Notes under the pieces: generated by a model
Databases searched by the model: none
What the model was told of the DNA's origin: nothing
Seen by the model: the letters and a program-made list of their open reading frames with translations, nothing else
Shown here: one piece after another, positions 43,677 to 52,824 of the stretch
Position numbering within the stretch: position 1 is the first letter of the stretch
Layout: every line of letters begins with the position of its first letter
Assembly: GCF_000403135.1 (NCBI RefSeq)
Contig: NZ_AQPN01000077.1
Location: 1 to 64,000, forward strand
Length of the DNA stretch: 64,000 nucleotides
Direction: 5' to 3'
From: Arcticibacter svalbardensis MN12-7
Lineage (GTDB): Bacteria > Bacteroidota > Bacteroidia > Sphingobacteriales > Sphingobacteriaceae
Position numbers and translations under genes: made by a program

Positions 43677-45569
43677 ATGACAATCTACGAGATCCTGAAA
43701 AAATATTGGAACTACGACTCTTTCAGGCCGTTACAGGAAGATATTATCCAATCTGTTCTCGAGAAAAAAGATTCTTTGGCTTTAATGCCAACCGGAGGAG
43801 GGAAGTCTATCTGTTTCCAAGTACCAGCAATGTTGCAATCCGGGATCTGTATTGTGGTGTCGCCTCTTATTGCACTGATGAAAGATCAGGTAGAAAATTT
43901 AAAAGCAAGAGGAATAAATGCTGTATCAATCGTATCTGGAATGTCTAAACGGGAAATAGATATTCTTTTGGACAATTGCATATATGGGAAAATTAAATTC
44001 CTTTACCTCTCTCCGGAACGTCTTTTATCCCCAATAGTAAAAGAACGCATCCGTCACATGAACGTGAATCTCATTGCTGTTGATGAAGCGCATTGTATTT
44101 CACAATGGGGGTATGATTTTCGTCCTCCCTACTTGAGAATAACTGAACTAAGGGAATTACATCCACTCGTACCTATTCTTGCACTCACAGCAACAGCAAC
44201 AGTACGAGTTATTGAAGATATCCAAAACAAGCTCGCCTTTAGATCACCTAATGTATTTTCAAAAAGTTTCAAAAGGAACAACCTGAGTTATGTGGTGTCT
44301 CATGAAGAAAATAAGATCCGCAAATTGCTTTCAGTCGCCAAAAATATAGAAGGAACAGGCATCGTTTACGTTCGCAACCGCCGTCAAACACAAGAAATTT
44401 CTAAAATACTGAATAGCGCCGGTATCGAATCTGATTATTACCATGCTGGTTTAGAAACTCCCGAAAGGAGTATGAAACAACAAGCCTGGATGAAAAATCA
44501 GAAACGGGTTATCGTAGCTACCAATGCTTTTGGGATGGGAATAGATAAACCGGATGTCCGTTTTGTGGTACATATGGATATTCCTGAAAGTATGGAGGCC
44601 TATTATCAGGAAGCTGGAAGAGCCGGCAGAGATGATAAAAAATCTTACGCTGTCATGTTATATCATGTAAGTGATCGCGATCTACTGGAAAAAAGACTAG
44701 AACTCAGCTTTCCAACCGTTCAGGAAATCAGGAATGTATACCAGTGTCTGGGCAATTATTATCAGATCGCACATGGCTCAGGTGAAGGATTAGTGCTTGA
44801 ATTTGATATTGGTGACTTTTGTTCCCGGTTTAAGCTTGATGCCATAAAAACCATTAATGCCTTGAAGTATCTCGAGCACGATGAGTATGTAACGGTCTCA
44901 GAAAGCGTTTATCTCCCTTCCCGAGTTCAGATTATTGTTCCTCCTGAAGATCTTTACCGCTTTCAAATTCAAAACGCGTTTTATGACTCGTTTATTAAGA
45001 CCTTACTCCGTTCCTATGGGGGCATGTTTGATATATTTACTTCCATCCAGGAGTATGATGTAGCTAAGCGAGTAGGAAAAACCCGTCAGGAAGTAACCGA
45101 TATCCTCAATAAACTACAGGATTATAAGTTAATAAGCTACCTCCCTCAAACCGATAAACCGCAGCTTCAGTTTATAAAAGCAAGGGCGGTTACTGATAAC
45201 ATGTATCTCGATGTTAAGTATATGAATGAACGCAAAGTCATCATGGAAGAACACATTCGGTCTATACTGCATTATGCTGAAACTAAAGTATGTCGCAATA
45301 TTATGTTACTCCAATATTTCAATGAGCTGAATGCCACGAAGTGTGGAATCTGTGATGTTTGCCTGGAAGAAAAAAGACAAGCTAATTCAGCAGGTTTAAC
45401 AGACCGCATCACCTACGAATTGATCGATGTCCTGGCCGGTCAGCATCTCAACCTCGAAGACTTAATTTCTTCCATTCAGTCAGGTAATGAAAAAGAGCGT
45501 ATTGAAGTGCTCCGTAACCTCATGGACGCAGGCAAGGTTAAAACCGATAGTGATAAATATTATTTATGA
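43677..45569 (+). CDS. recQ: RecQ family ATP-dependent DNA helicase
   Basis: 630 residues from the ATG at 43677. MTIYEILKKYWNYDSFRPLQEDII is the family opening; an upstream ATG at 43665 would add MFDS. Walker A MPTGGGKS, DEAH in VDEAHCISQWG, ARxT in LALTATAT, and the RQC zinc motif CRNIM...CGICDVC are present. It ends after a short extension without an HRDC domain. 3'-5' helicase of recombination and fork repair. Its 3' end overlaps the convergent ATPase gene by 10 nt. Confidence 0.93.
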   Translation: MTIYEILKKYWNYDSFRPLQEDIIQSVLEKKDSLALMPTGGGKSICFQVPAMLQSGICIVVSPLIALMKDQVENLKARGINAVSIVSGMSKREIDILLDNCIYGKIKFLYLSPERLLSPIVKERIRHMNVNLIAVDEAHCISQWGYDFRPPYLRITELRELHPLVPILALTATATVRVIEDIQNKLAFRSPNVFSKSFKRNNLSYVVSHEENKIRKLLSVAKNIEGTGIVYVRNRRQTQEISKILNSAGIESDYYHAGLETPERSMKQQAWMKNQKRVIVATNAFGMGIDKPDVRFVVHMDIPESMEAYYQEAGRAGRDDKKSYAVMLYHVSDRDLLEKRLELSFPTVQEIRNVYQCLGNYYQIAHGSGEGLVLEFDIGDFCSRFKLDAIKTINALKYLEHDEYVTVSESVYLPSRVQIIVPPEDLYRFQIQNAFYDSFIKTLLRSYGGMFDIFTSIQEYDVAKRVGKTRQEVTDILNKLQDYKLISYLPQTDKPQLQFIKARAVTDNMYLDVKYMNERKVIMEEHIRSILHYAETKVCRNIMLLQYFNELNATKCGICDVCLEEKRQANSAGLTDRITYELIDVLAGQHLNLEDLISSIQSGNEKERIEVLRNLMDAGKVKTDSDKYYL

Positions 45570-48127
45570 GTTACGGTCGACTTTACCTTTGTCAGGTACT
45601 TAATCACTTCAATAGCAAGAGCAGATCCCAAAGTAACCAGTAGCACAATTTTCATCGCATTCCAATCCAGAACCCGCGTCTTAAAAATGGAATTAAAAGC
45701 AGGAACATAGATCACTAACAACTGCAGTATTATAGTCAGCAGGATAGCTCCCCACATTCCAAGGTTAGAGAAAATGCGGGACGAAAACATAGAATGATTC
45801 ACAAATCGAACCGACAAGGCATTCACCATCTGTACAAAACATAGCACAGTAAAAACCATGGTTTGCTGAGTTCGGGTATCATATCCATGATGTACCGCAA
45901 AATATTGAGTAAATAAAGCCGCTATTGCTAATACTATTCCAGTAGTGACGATTTTTACAGTAAGTCCACCAGCAAATAAGTTTTCCTTCGGGGGACGGGG
46001 AGGCCGTTGCATAATATCTTTCTCTGCAGGTTCAGCCGCAAGAGCAAGACCCGGTAATCCATCCGTAACCAGGTTAATCCAAAGAATATGAATAGGAAGC
46101 AGGGGAATGGCCAAGCCTAAAAAGGGCGCAAGGAAAATTGTTAAGATCTCCCCTAAGTTGCAGGACAAAATATACAAAACGAACTTTCGGATATTATCAT
46201 AGATCCGCCGACCCTCTTTAACTGCTTTAACAATAGTCGCGAAATTATCATCAAGCAAAATCATATCTGCAGCCTCCTTCGATACATCCGTACCGGTAAT
46301 GCCCATGGCCACACCAATATCGGCCTGTTTTAATGAAGGCGCGTCATTTACACCATCACCAGTCATGGCTACAAATTCACCATTTGCCTGTAAAGCCTTC
46401 ACAATGTTTAACTTCTGTTCTGGAGACACCCTTGCAAAAACTGCAATATGTTCAATCTCACGAATCAGTTCCTCCTGAGAGAGATGGGTTAAATCCGCAC
46501 CAGTTTTACTTTCCGCACCTTTCTCAATGATCTGCAAACGTTCCGCTATCGCAGAAGCAGTAAGTGGCTGATCTCCTGTAATCATGACAGACTTTATTCC
46601 AGCCGTTTTACACTCCTGTATCGCCGCAATAACTTCCTCACGGGGAGGATCAATCATCGCAATCATGCCCAGAAATTCTAAATCCTTTTCCAGTTCTTTA
46701 GTCATCTCTGGTTGCCGATCGAAAACCTTATAAGCAAAAAACAAAACACGTAAGCCTTCAGCAGCCCATTTATGATTCATCTCCAGCCATTCTGGAATTT
46801 GCTCTTTATATTTTTGATCCAGCACCTCAACAATCTTCACTGGAGCACCCTTCACAAAAAGCAGCCATTGATCCTGATGCACATGTAAAGTACTCATGCG
46901 CATGCGTACCGAGTCAAAAGGTACTTTTGAAATAAGTGGATATTTGTCTTCAGAACTTTCTACAGAAAGACCCTTATCCTGAGCATAGCTTACCATGGCA
47001 GTCTCCGTCGAATCTCCTAAAAGCTCCTCATCTTCTGAAAGTCGCACTTCATTATTCAAAATCATGGCATGTCGAAGCAGCTCTTCCTTTCCTTTAACAG
47101 CCCATGTATTTTCAACCGTCATCACATTTTGAGTCAGCGTTCCCGTTTTATCACTGCAGATATACGTAACAGAACCCAAAGTTTCCACTGCAGGTAACAT
47201 GCGTACCAAAGCCTTTTGCCTCACCATTCTGCGAGCACCACCAGCAAGCGCAATAGTAATCACAGCAGGCAATGCTTCGGGCAAAGCGGCTACTGCCAGG
47301 GAAAGTGCTGTTAAAAACATCGCGAAAGGAGGTTCACCGCGCCAAAGTCCAAAGCCAAATACAACCAGACAAATTACCACCACAATGACCGCCAGTTGTT
47401 TACTGAATACTTCCAGCCGTTTTTGAAGGGGAGTCTTTTGATCTTTAACATCGAGCAAACCGGCAATTTTACCCAGCTCAGTATGCATTCCAGTAGTGGT
47501 TACCACTGCTTTTGCGGTACCATTACTAATAATAGTACCCTTAAAAATCATATTATGCTGATCACCGGGAAGCAAATCAGGCTTTTTAATTGCGGATGTT
47601 ATTTTATCAATCGTATGGCTTTCTCCCGTTAAAGCAGCTTCCTCTGTTTTAAATGAACTTACTTCCAACAATCGCGCATCAGCAGGAACAATATCTCCAG
47701 CCTCCAGTAAAAGCAAATCTCCTGGAACAAGTTCCGTTGTCTCCACTTTCACAGGATGTCCTTCACGCAACACCAATGCATGTTGTGACGACATCTTTTG
47801 CAACATGCGTACCGATTCTTCCGCATTGTTCTCCTGCGTATAACCGATTATCGCATTTCCGATAATGATGGCGAGAATAACATAGGCGTCCGTATGTTCG
47901 CCTACAAGAAAGGAAATTACCGCTGCAACAATCAGGATGATGATCATTATATCCTTAAACTGATTCAGTAAAATAATAAATTTACTTTTTTGCTTAACAG
48001 CCTTTAAGCTGTTATCTCCGAATTCTTTACGAAGGTCTGCGATGGTCGCATTCTTTAACCCGGATGATGTTGATGATTTAAGTTGTTTTAAAACTTCTTC
48101 TTTACTGAGCTGATACCAGTCTGACAT
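45560..48127 (-). CDS. Calcium-type P-type cation ATPase
   Basis: 855 residues, type IIA/B layout: N-terminal cation-ATPase domain, TGES motif (ALTGESHTI), TM4 PEALPAVITIALAGG, phosphorylated Asp326 in SDKTGTLT, TGDGVNDAP hinge, and ten TM segments. The PEALP motif in TM4 is near the PEGLP of SERCA/PMCA pumps and favours Ca2+ transport over Na+/K+. Inner membrane. Preceded on the same strand by the trp operon terminator, so it is likely an independent transcript. Confidence 0.92.
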   Translation of the reverse strand: MSDWYQLSKEEVLKQLKSSTSSGLKNATIADLRKEFGDNSLKAVKQKSKFIILLNQFKDIMIIILIVAAVISFLVGEHTDAYVILAIIIGNAIIGYTQENNAEESVRMLQKMSSQHALVLREGHPVKVETTELVPGDLLLLEAGDIVPADARLLEVSSFKTEEAALTGESHTIDKITSAIKKPDLLPGDQHNMIFKGTIISNGTAKAVVTTTGMHTELGKIAGLLDVKDQKTPLQKRLEVFSKQLAVIVVVICLVVFGFGLWRGEPPFAMFLTALSLAVAALPEALPAVITIALAGGARRMVRQKALVRMLPAVETLGSVTYICSDKTGTLTQNVMTVENTWAVKGKEELLRHAMILNNEVRLSEDEELLGDSTETAMVSYAQDKGLSVESSEDKYPLISKVPFDSVRMRMSTLHVHQDQWLLFVKGAPVKIVEVLDQKYKEQIPEWLEMNHKWAAEGLRVLFFAYKVFDRQPEMTKELEKDLEFLGMIAMIDPPREEVIAAIQECKTAGIKSVMITGDQPLTASAIAERLQIIEKGAESKTGADLTHLSQEELIREIEHIAVFARVSPEQKLNIVKALQANGEFVAMTGDGVNDAPSLKQADIGVAMGITGTDVSKEAADMILLDDNFATIVKAVKEGRRIYDNIRKFVLYILSCNLGEILTIFLAPFLGLAIPLLPIHILWINLVTDGLPGLALAAEPAEKDIMQRPPRPPKENLFAGGLTVKIVTTGIVLAIAALFTQYFAVHHGYDTRTQQTMVFTVLCFVQMVNALSVRFVNHSMFSSRIFSNLGMWGAILLTIILQLLVIYVPAFNSIFKTRVLDWNAMKIVLLVTLGSALAIEVIKYLTKVKSTVTHK

Positions 48128-48194
48128 TTTACTATTTCAAGGATGTACTATACTAAGTCAATCCATTAGTTGTCTTTTTGTTTGGCAATAAAGG

Positions 48195-48231
48195 GAATAA
48201 AAGCAAAACAGAGCCATATTCGGCTCTGTTT
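48195..48231 (-). terminator. Terminator of the trp operon
   Basis: 10-bp stem AAACAGAGCC/GGCTCTGTTT with a 6-nt loop. Minus-strand reading continues TTTTGCTTTTATT. It lies about 110 nt past the trpA stop. Confidence 0.8.
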
Positions 48232-48262
48232 AAACGTTTGCGATCTTATGTGATTAACAAAA

Positions 48263-48293
48263 TCAATTAGTCAACATTTTGTTAACTAATTGA
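48263..48293. repeat. 31-nt palindrome after trpA
   Basis: TCAATTAGT pairs with ACTAATTGA, continued by AAC/GTT after one mismatch, around ATTTT. It sits between the trpA stop and the terminator and may be an operator or an mRNA 3' stabiliser. Confidence 0.55.
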
Positions 48294-48341
48294 AAATGGC
48301 ATGACCAACGAATGAATTACCATCAGCCAGATATGATTTTA

Positions 48342-49112
48342 TTACCCCTTTAAACCCTTAATAAATTCAGGAATCTGCTCCATAAAACCATCCTTTTCCA
48401 GCAATTTTACAAAAGCCGTTCCTACAATAGCCCCATCTGCATATTCGCTTGCCTTCGCAAAACTAGTATGATCCGAAATACCAAAGCCAATCATGGTCGG
48501 GTTTTTAAGCTGCATGTTCTTGATCCTTGAAAAATAGTTTTCCGTCTGATCAGATACATTCAAATCCTTTCCCGTTGTAGATGAAGAAGATAAAAGATAA
48601 ATGAACCCATTACTCAGCTCATCAATTTTATGTATGCGCTCATCAGATGTTTGAGGGGTAATCAGAAACACATTCCTGATTTCATTCAAACTAAAATATT
48701 CCTCGTACAGATCCTCATATTCATACATCGGCAGATCAGGAATAATCATCCCATCAACACCTACTTCCTTACAAGATGAACAAAAATGTTCCACCCCATA
48801 TTGCAATAACGGATTAAAATAACCCATTAAAAGTACGGGTATCGTTACCCTGCTTCTCAGTTCTTTCAATTGCTCAAACAGCACCTTAATGGTCATCCCA
48901 TTATTTATGGCTGTAAGCGAACTGTGCTGAATAACCGGTCCGTCTGCCAAAGGGTCGGAATAAGGAATGCCAATCTCAAGAAAATCTGCACCTGCCTTTT
49001 CAAGCGCTTCAGCAATATCGAGTGTGCTGTTTAAATCCGGATATCCGGCAGTAAAATATATAGAAAGTAAAGACTGTTTCTTCTGTTCAAAAAGCTGATT
49101 AATTCTATTCAT
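48342..49112 (-). CDS. trpA: Tryptophan synthase alpha chain
   Basis: 256 residues from the ATG at 49112. A longer frame into trpB is open but [26 protein letters not shown] is the family start, and TAATG couples it to trpB. Catalytic Glu46 (FLEIGIPYSDP) and Asp57 (PLADGP) are present. It cleaves indole-3-glycerol phosphate to indole, channelled to TrpB. Last gene of the trp cluster. Confidence 0.97.
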   Translation of the reverse strand: MNRINQLFEQKKQSLLSIYFTAGYPDLNSTLDIAEALEKAGADFLEIGIPYSDPLADGPVIQHSSLTAINNGMTIKVLFEQLKELRSRVTIPVLLMGYFNPLLQYGVEHFCSSCKEVGVDGMIIPDLPMYEYEDLYEEYFSLNEIRNVFLITPQTSDERIHKIDELSNGFIYLLSSSSTTGKDLNVSDQTENYFSRIKNMQLKNPTMIGFGISDHTSFAKASEYADGAIVGTAFVKLLEKDGFMEQIPEFIKGLKG

Positions 49113-50293
49113 TATAGTCCGAAATATTTCATGTAGGTATCCAAATCTTTGTCTCCACGTCCTGAAAGACAAACCACAACAACATCATCTTCTTTAAACT
49201 TCATCTTATCCAGATAAGCTAAAGCGTGAGCCGTTTCAATAGCAGGGATAATGCCTTCCAGTTTAGAAAGTTCCATTCCTGCCTGCATAGCCTCATCATC
49301 AGTAATACTCACGTATAATGCTCTTCTTGATGTAAAAAGATGAGCATGTTGGGGACCAATTCCAGGATAGTCCAGACCAGCAGAAATTGAATAAGGTTCA
49401 ACCACTTGTCCATCTTCGGTCTGCATCACGAGCGAGCGACTTCCATGAAGCACCCCTTCTTTTCCCAATAATGTAGTCGCTGCTGATTCACCGGAATCAA
49501 CTCCCTTTCCTGCTGCTTCCACAGCGATCAGTTTCACATCCTCATCATTTAGAAAATGATAAAACATACCCATCGCATTACTGCCACCACCTACACAAGC
49601 CAGTACATAATCAGGAGTCGACTTACCTGTCTTCTCCTGCAACTGCCATTTCGTTTCCTCAGAGATAATCGATTGAAAACGGGCAACCATATCCGGATAA
49701 GGATGAGGTCCAACCACTGATCCTAATATATAATGCGTATCGGTAGGATGATTGATCCAGTCGCGCAACGCTTCATTGGTCGCATCTTTTAAAGTCTGAC
49801 TTCCCGAAGTAGCCGGAATAACAGTAGCACCCATCATTTTCATACGGGCTACGTTAGGCGCCTGACGCTCAATATCAACAGCACCCATGTAAACAATACA
49901 TTCCAGACCCTTTAATGCACAAACAGTTGCAGTAGCCACACCATGCTGACCAGCTCCGGTTTCTGCTATGATCCGCTTTTTACCCAGACGCTCAGCTACC
50001 AGAATTTGTCCTACCGTATTATTTATCTTATGTGCTCCGGTATGATTTAAATCTTCACGTTTTAAATAAATCTTAGCACCATATTTTTTAGAGAGACGTT
50101 CTGCCAGAAACAGGGGCGAAGGACGTCCCACATAATCTTTAAGCAGCATCACATATTCTTCCTGAAATTTAGGATCTTCTATAAACTCGAGGTATTTTTC
50201 TCTGAGCTCTTTGATATTGGGATACAACATCTCCGGAATATACGCACCCCCGAAAACTCCGTAATATCCTTTTTCATCTACTTGATAATTCAT
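49112..50293 (-). CDS. trpB: Tryptophan synthase beta chain
   Basis: 393 residues. The PLP-binding Lys89 lies in [10 protein letters not shown], and the phosphate loop GGGSNAMG is near 230. It joins indole and serine. It overlaps trpF by 4 nt at its start and trpA by 1 nt at its end. Confidence 0.98.
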   Translation of the reverse strand: MNYQVDEKGYYGVFGGAYIPEMLYPNIKELREKYLEFIEDPKFQEEYVMLLKDYVGRPSPLFLAERLSKKYGAKIYLKREDLNHTGAHKINNTVGQILVAERLGKKRIIAETGAGQHGVATATVCALKGLECIVYMGAVDIERQAPNVARMKMMGATVIPATSGSQTLKDATNEALRDWINHPTDTHYILGSVVGPHPYPDMVARFQSIISEETKWQLQEKTGKSTPDYVLACVGGGSNAMGMFYHFLNDEDVKLIAVEAAGKGVDSGESAATTLLGKEGVLHGSRSLVMQTEDGQVVEPYSISAGLDYPGIGPQHAHLFTSRRALYVSITDDEAMQAGMELSKLEGIIPAIETAHALAYLDKMKFKEDDVVVVCLSGRGDKDLDTYMKYFGL

Positions 50294-50931
50294 AACCTTC
50301 CTTTAAATATCTTTTTTAACTTACTATAATCTTTTATGCCGGGGGATAATTCAAACTTGCTGTTTAAATCAACCGCATATAACCGGCTGTCATTTATTTG
50401 GGCAATAGTATCCAATTGCTCCAGATCGATCCCCCCACTTAAAAAGAATGGAATATCGGTATTGTTTTGAAGAAGTAGTTCCCAATCAAAAACTTTACCT
50501 GATCCCCCATGTTGAGCCGTACTGGTGTCGAATAAGAAATAATCGACCACTTGCAGGTAATTTTCAAGAGATTTAAACTCAAAATCTGCATGAATGCCAA
50601 ACGCTTTGATTACTTCAATACCATTTTCTTTTAATTTCAGGCAAAATTCAGGCGATTCATTTCCATGCAGTTGTACAGCATCCAATTGTAATACTGTACC
50701 CCATTTAGCAATAGTAGCCAGATCTGCATTTACAAATACCCCTGTTTTTTTTATAGAGGAGGGGAGTTCTCTAACTATTTCTGCATCTACTTCTCCAGCA
50801 TATCTCGAAGATAAAGGATAGAAAATAAAGCCCATATAATCAGGCTCCAGTGCAGCAATCTCCAGAATGTTTGCCGTGTCTCTCATTCCGCAAACCTTAA
50901 TCTTCCTAGCTCTATTATTTAATATATCCAC
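50290..50931 (-). CDS. trpF: Phosphoribosylanthranilate isomerase
   Basis: 213 residues, TIM barrel. KVCGMRD at 12-18 holds the catalytic Cys, and [11 protein letters not shown] near 166 the phosphate-binding loop. It isomerises phosphoribosylanthranilate to CdRP. It is separated from trpD by about 150 nt of AT-rich DNA without a gene. trpC (IGP synthase), which usually lies between trpD and trpF in Bacteroidetes, is missing from this window. Confidence 0.95.
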   Translation of the reverse strand: MDILNNRARKIKVCGMRDTANILEIAALEPDYMGFIFYPLSSRYAGEVDAEIVRELPSSIKKTGVFVNADLATIAKWGTVLQLDAVQLHGNESPEFCLKLKENGIEVIKAFGIHADFEFKSLENYLQVVDYFLFDTSTAQHGGSGKVFDWELLLQNNTDIPFFLSGGIDLEQLDTIAQINDSRLYAVDLNSKFELSPGIKDYSKLKKIFKGRL

Positions 50932-51079
50932 AAACCCTATTTTTTATAGCCCTTACGCTAGTATTTCTACGCTTAAAGTTTTTTACCTATTTCGTTAAAA
51001 GCACCGCTTTTAAACTTCCTTAACCTACGCTTCTAACACATATGGCACAATCATACTTCGACATCTTATCTTACAGACC

Positions 51080-52071
51080 TTATTTAACAGCCAATAAATT
51101 AGTGAAGCTTTTGAGTGCCTTTTTCGAAAGAAGCGATTCCTCTGCCTCGTAAAAGCAATCTGAAAACGACTTTTCATGATGAATCGTCTTAATCGCTAAA
51201 GCGGCATTTGTCAGCACCACATTATTCTGCGCTGTCGTACCATTTCCCTGCAGCACCTCTTTAAATATCGTTGCCGATTGTTCTACAGTACTTCCACCTG
51301 AAATATCCTGTGGATTTACTTTTTCAAAGCCCAGTTGATCTAGTGTATATAGCTTTTCGCCAAAATTGGAGTACGTTTTAAAGCTCCCTGTTAATGAAAT
51401 TTCATCGTAACCATCCAAAGCATGTACAATGGTATACTTTTATCCGTTTTCTGATAGAGGTATCCATATAATCGTGCCAGCTCTAAACTAAATACCCCTA
51501 CAACCTGGTATTTAGGGTTAGCCGGATTAACCATAGGTCCCAACATATTAAAGAACGTTTTGACACCCAGCTCCTTACGGATAGGGGCAACGTTTTTCAT
51601 CGCGGAATGAAATAGAGGAGCATGCAGAAAGCAGATTCCCGCCTGCTCGACACTTTTTTGAAGTAAGCCAGGATCGTTTGTAAACTGATATCCCAAATAT
51701 TCCATCACGTTAGATGAACCACAACCGGATGATACCCCATAATTTCCATGTTTGGCAACCAGATATCCGCCCCCTGCCACTACAAAAGAAGCCAATGTAG
51801 AGATATTAAAGGTGTCTTTCCCATCCCCTCCCGTTCCACATAAATCTATCAGACTATATTGTTCAAGTCCGGGATCCAGACAAAGCTCCAGCATCGCATC
51901 GCGAAAGCCCTCCAGTTCCTCCAAAGTGATGCTTCTCATGCAATATGCAGTCATAAAAGCAGCCATTTGAGATTGGTTGTACTTTCCTTTCGTAATGTTT
52001 TTCAAAATTCCTTTAGCTTCCTCAGAATTAAAGGTCTTGCGTTCGAATAATCGGTTTAATATCTCTTTCAT
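51080..52071 (-). pseudogene. trpD: Anthranilate phosphoribosyltransferase, interrupted by a frameshift
   Basis: Two frames together give a full-length TrpD of about 330 residues. Frame 1 (52071 to about 51430) covers the start, the PRPP loop CGTGGDGKDTFNIST and KHGNYGVSSGCGSSNV, up to LYQKTDKS. It then runs off into a short tail ending at 51391. Frame 2 resumes at YTIVHALDGYDEISLTG and ends at 51080. Restoring one base in GATAAAAGTATACC (near 51430-51445), most simply one A in the AAAA run, rejoins them. It is therefore a one-base deletion, either real or an assembly error. It is the first structural gene after the trp attenuator. Confidence 0.9.
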
Positions 52072-52097
52072 TTGATCGTTTCTTTGCCCGGCAGGAC

Positions 52098-52128
52098 AAA
52101 AAAAAAGGTTGTCTTGCCGGACAACCTT
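52098..52128 (-). promoter_or_regulatory. trp attenuator: intrinsic terminator before trpD
   Basis: On the minus strand, AAGGTTGTC pairs with GACAACCTT around CGGCAA and is followed by nine T, ending 26 nt before the trpD ATG. A strong terminator inside a leader after a Trp-codon peptide is the layout of transcription attenuation. A competing pairing of the Trp-codon segment (GGTTA) with TAACC downstream of the trpL stop is possible. Confidence 0.8.
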
Positions 52129-52164
52129 TTGAATGTTATTTGAAAATATACATTGTGGTTAGCC

Positions 52165-52218
52165 CTACGATTGCTCGCGTTGCCATAACCAACTAAATTG
52201 TATATTGTTTGTGTTCAT
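52165..52218 (-). CDS. trpL: trp operon leader peptide
   Basis: 17 codons: MNTNNIQFSWLWQREQS then TAG. Two Trp codons (positions 10 and 12) frame a Leu. The reading ends 37 nt before the terminator hairpin at 52128, placing a stalled ribosome in the right zone. A CATATTTG (one mismatch to TAnnTTTG; minus, 52229-52236) lies just upstream, so the transcript would begin a few nt before the ATG. Trp scarcity should stall ribosomes here and allow readthrough into trpD-F-B-A. Confidence 0.75.
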   Translation of the reverse strand: MNTNNIQFSWLWQREQS

Positions 52219-52292
52219 GATTTGATTACAAATATGAACATTTCTTTGCTAAAAAGGAAAATTAATTTTAAGGTATTGTTGTAACCCATTCT

Positions 52293-52484
52293 ATGGTTTT
52301 TGGCATTGATGATGACATTATCACACAAGCTATTCAAATAAGAAAAGTGTACAAGTTGAAATTACCTGATGCGCTCATTGCTGCAACTGCTTTAACTTAT
52401 AGTTTGACTTTGATCTCTGATAATGATTAGGATTTTCTTAAAGTGAAAGAGTTGAAATATGTAAATCCGAAAGTTATCGGATAG
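52293..52484 (+). pseudogene. Remnant of a VapC-type PIN-domain toxin
   Basis: The frame reads IDDDIITQAIQIRK, then KLKLPDALIAATALTYSLTLI-SDND, an in-frame TAG (52428-52430), then DFLKVKELKYVNP and a stop. This is the C-terminal half of a PIN toxin, with the conserved LPDALIAATA helix and Asp. The N-terminal half with the first catalytic Asp is missing, and no antitoxin is adjacent. It is dead DNA. Confidence 0.8.
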
Positions 52485-52682
52485 GCATCTTTAAATAAAA
52501 ATAAACCATTTCACCCTACATTTATTAGAATCATCCTGTAATATCTGGTACTAAATTTCGATTTTACGTATCTATTGTCCAGTCCGTTTGTTTTAATAAA
52601 GTCTGCTTTAACTGCGTTCCTTTCCTGACATGCTGAATAATATCTATCCAGCAACTCTGCTATTAATAATTCCAAGTTGAAT

Positions 52683-52750
52683 CTATGTTGAGTCCATGAT
52701 AAGTCCATGTTTTAATGCCAAAACACGGACTTATCATGGACTCAACATAG
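52683..52750. repeat. 68-nt near-perfect palindrome (31-bp stem)
   Basis: Position 52683 pairs with 52750 inward to 52713/52720 with one mismatch (A52707/C52726), around AATGCC. The arm begins CTATGTTGAGTCCATGAT. No T-run on either strand. No target-site duplication obvious. Sits between the vapC remnant and the SDR gene. Confidence 0.88.
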
Positions 52751-52824
52751 TATCATTATGCATTCATTAATTCAAAGGGTACAGGCAGCCCTTAATCAAT
52801 TCAAGTAAATTAACCAATCAACCC

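Larger units (their letters stand above)
52219..52824. other. Decayed accessory patch between the trp leader and the SDR gene
   Basis: About 600 bases with a vapC remnant, a 68-nt palindrome and a 65-codon minus frame (52511-52708) that starts inside the palindrome and resembles nothing I know. No transposase or integrase is present. Confidence 0.5.

Noticed and set aside
51425-51450. Programmed -1 ribosomal frameshift in trpD
   Set aside because: Frame geometry would need -1, but the site lacks a proper slippery heptamer (slipping would pair tRNA-Lys with TAA), no downstream pseudoknot is evident, and TrpD is not known to use frameshifting.
52511-52708. 65-codon minus-strand frame starting inside the long palindrome
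   Set aside because: No recognisable domain, start codon within a palindrome arm, no promoter element nearby. Kept only as part of the decayed patch.
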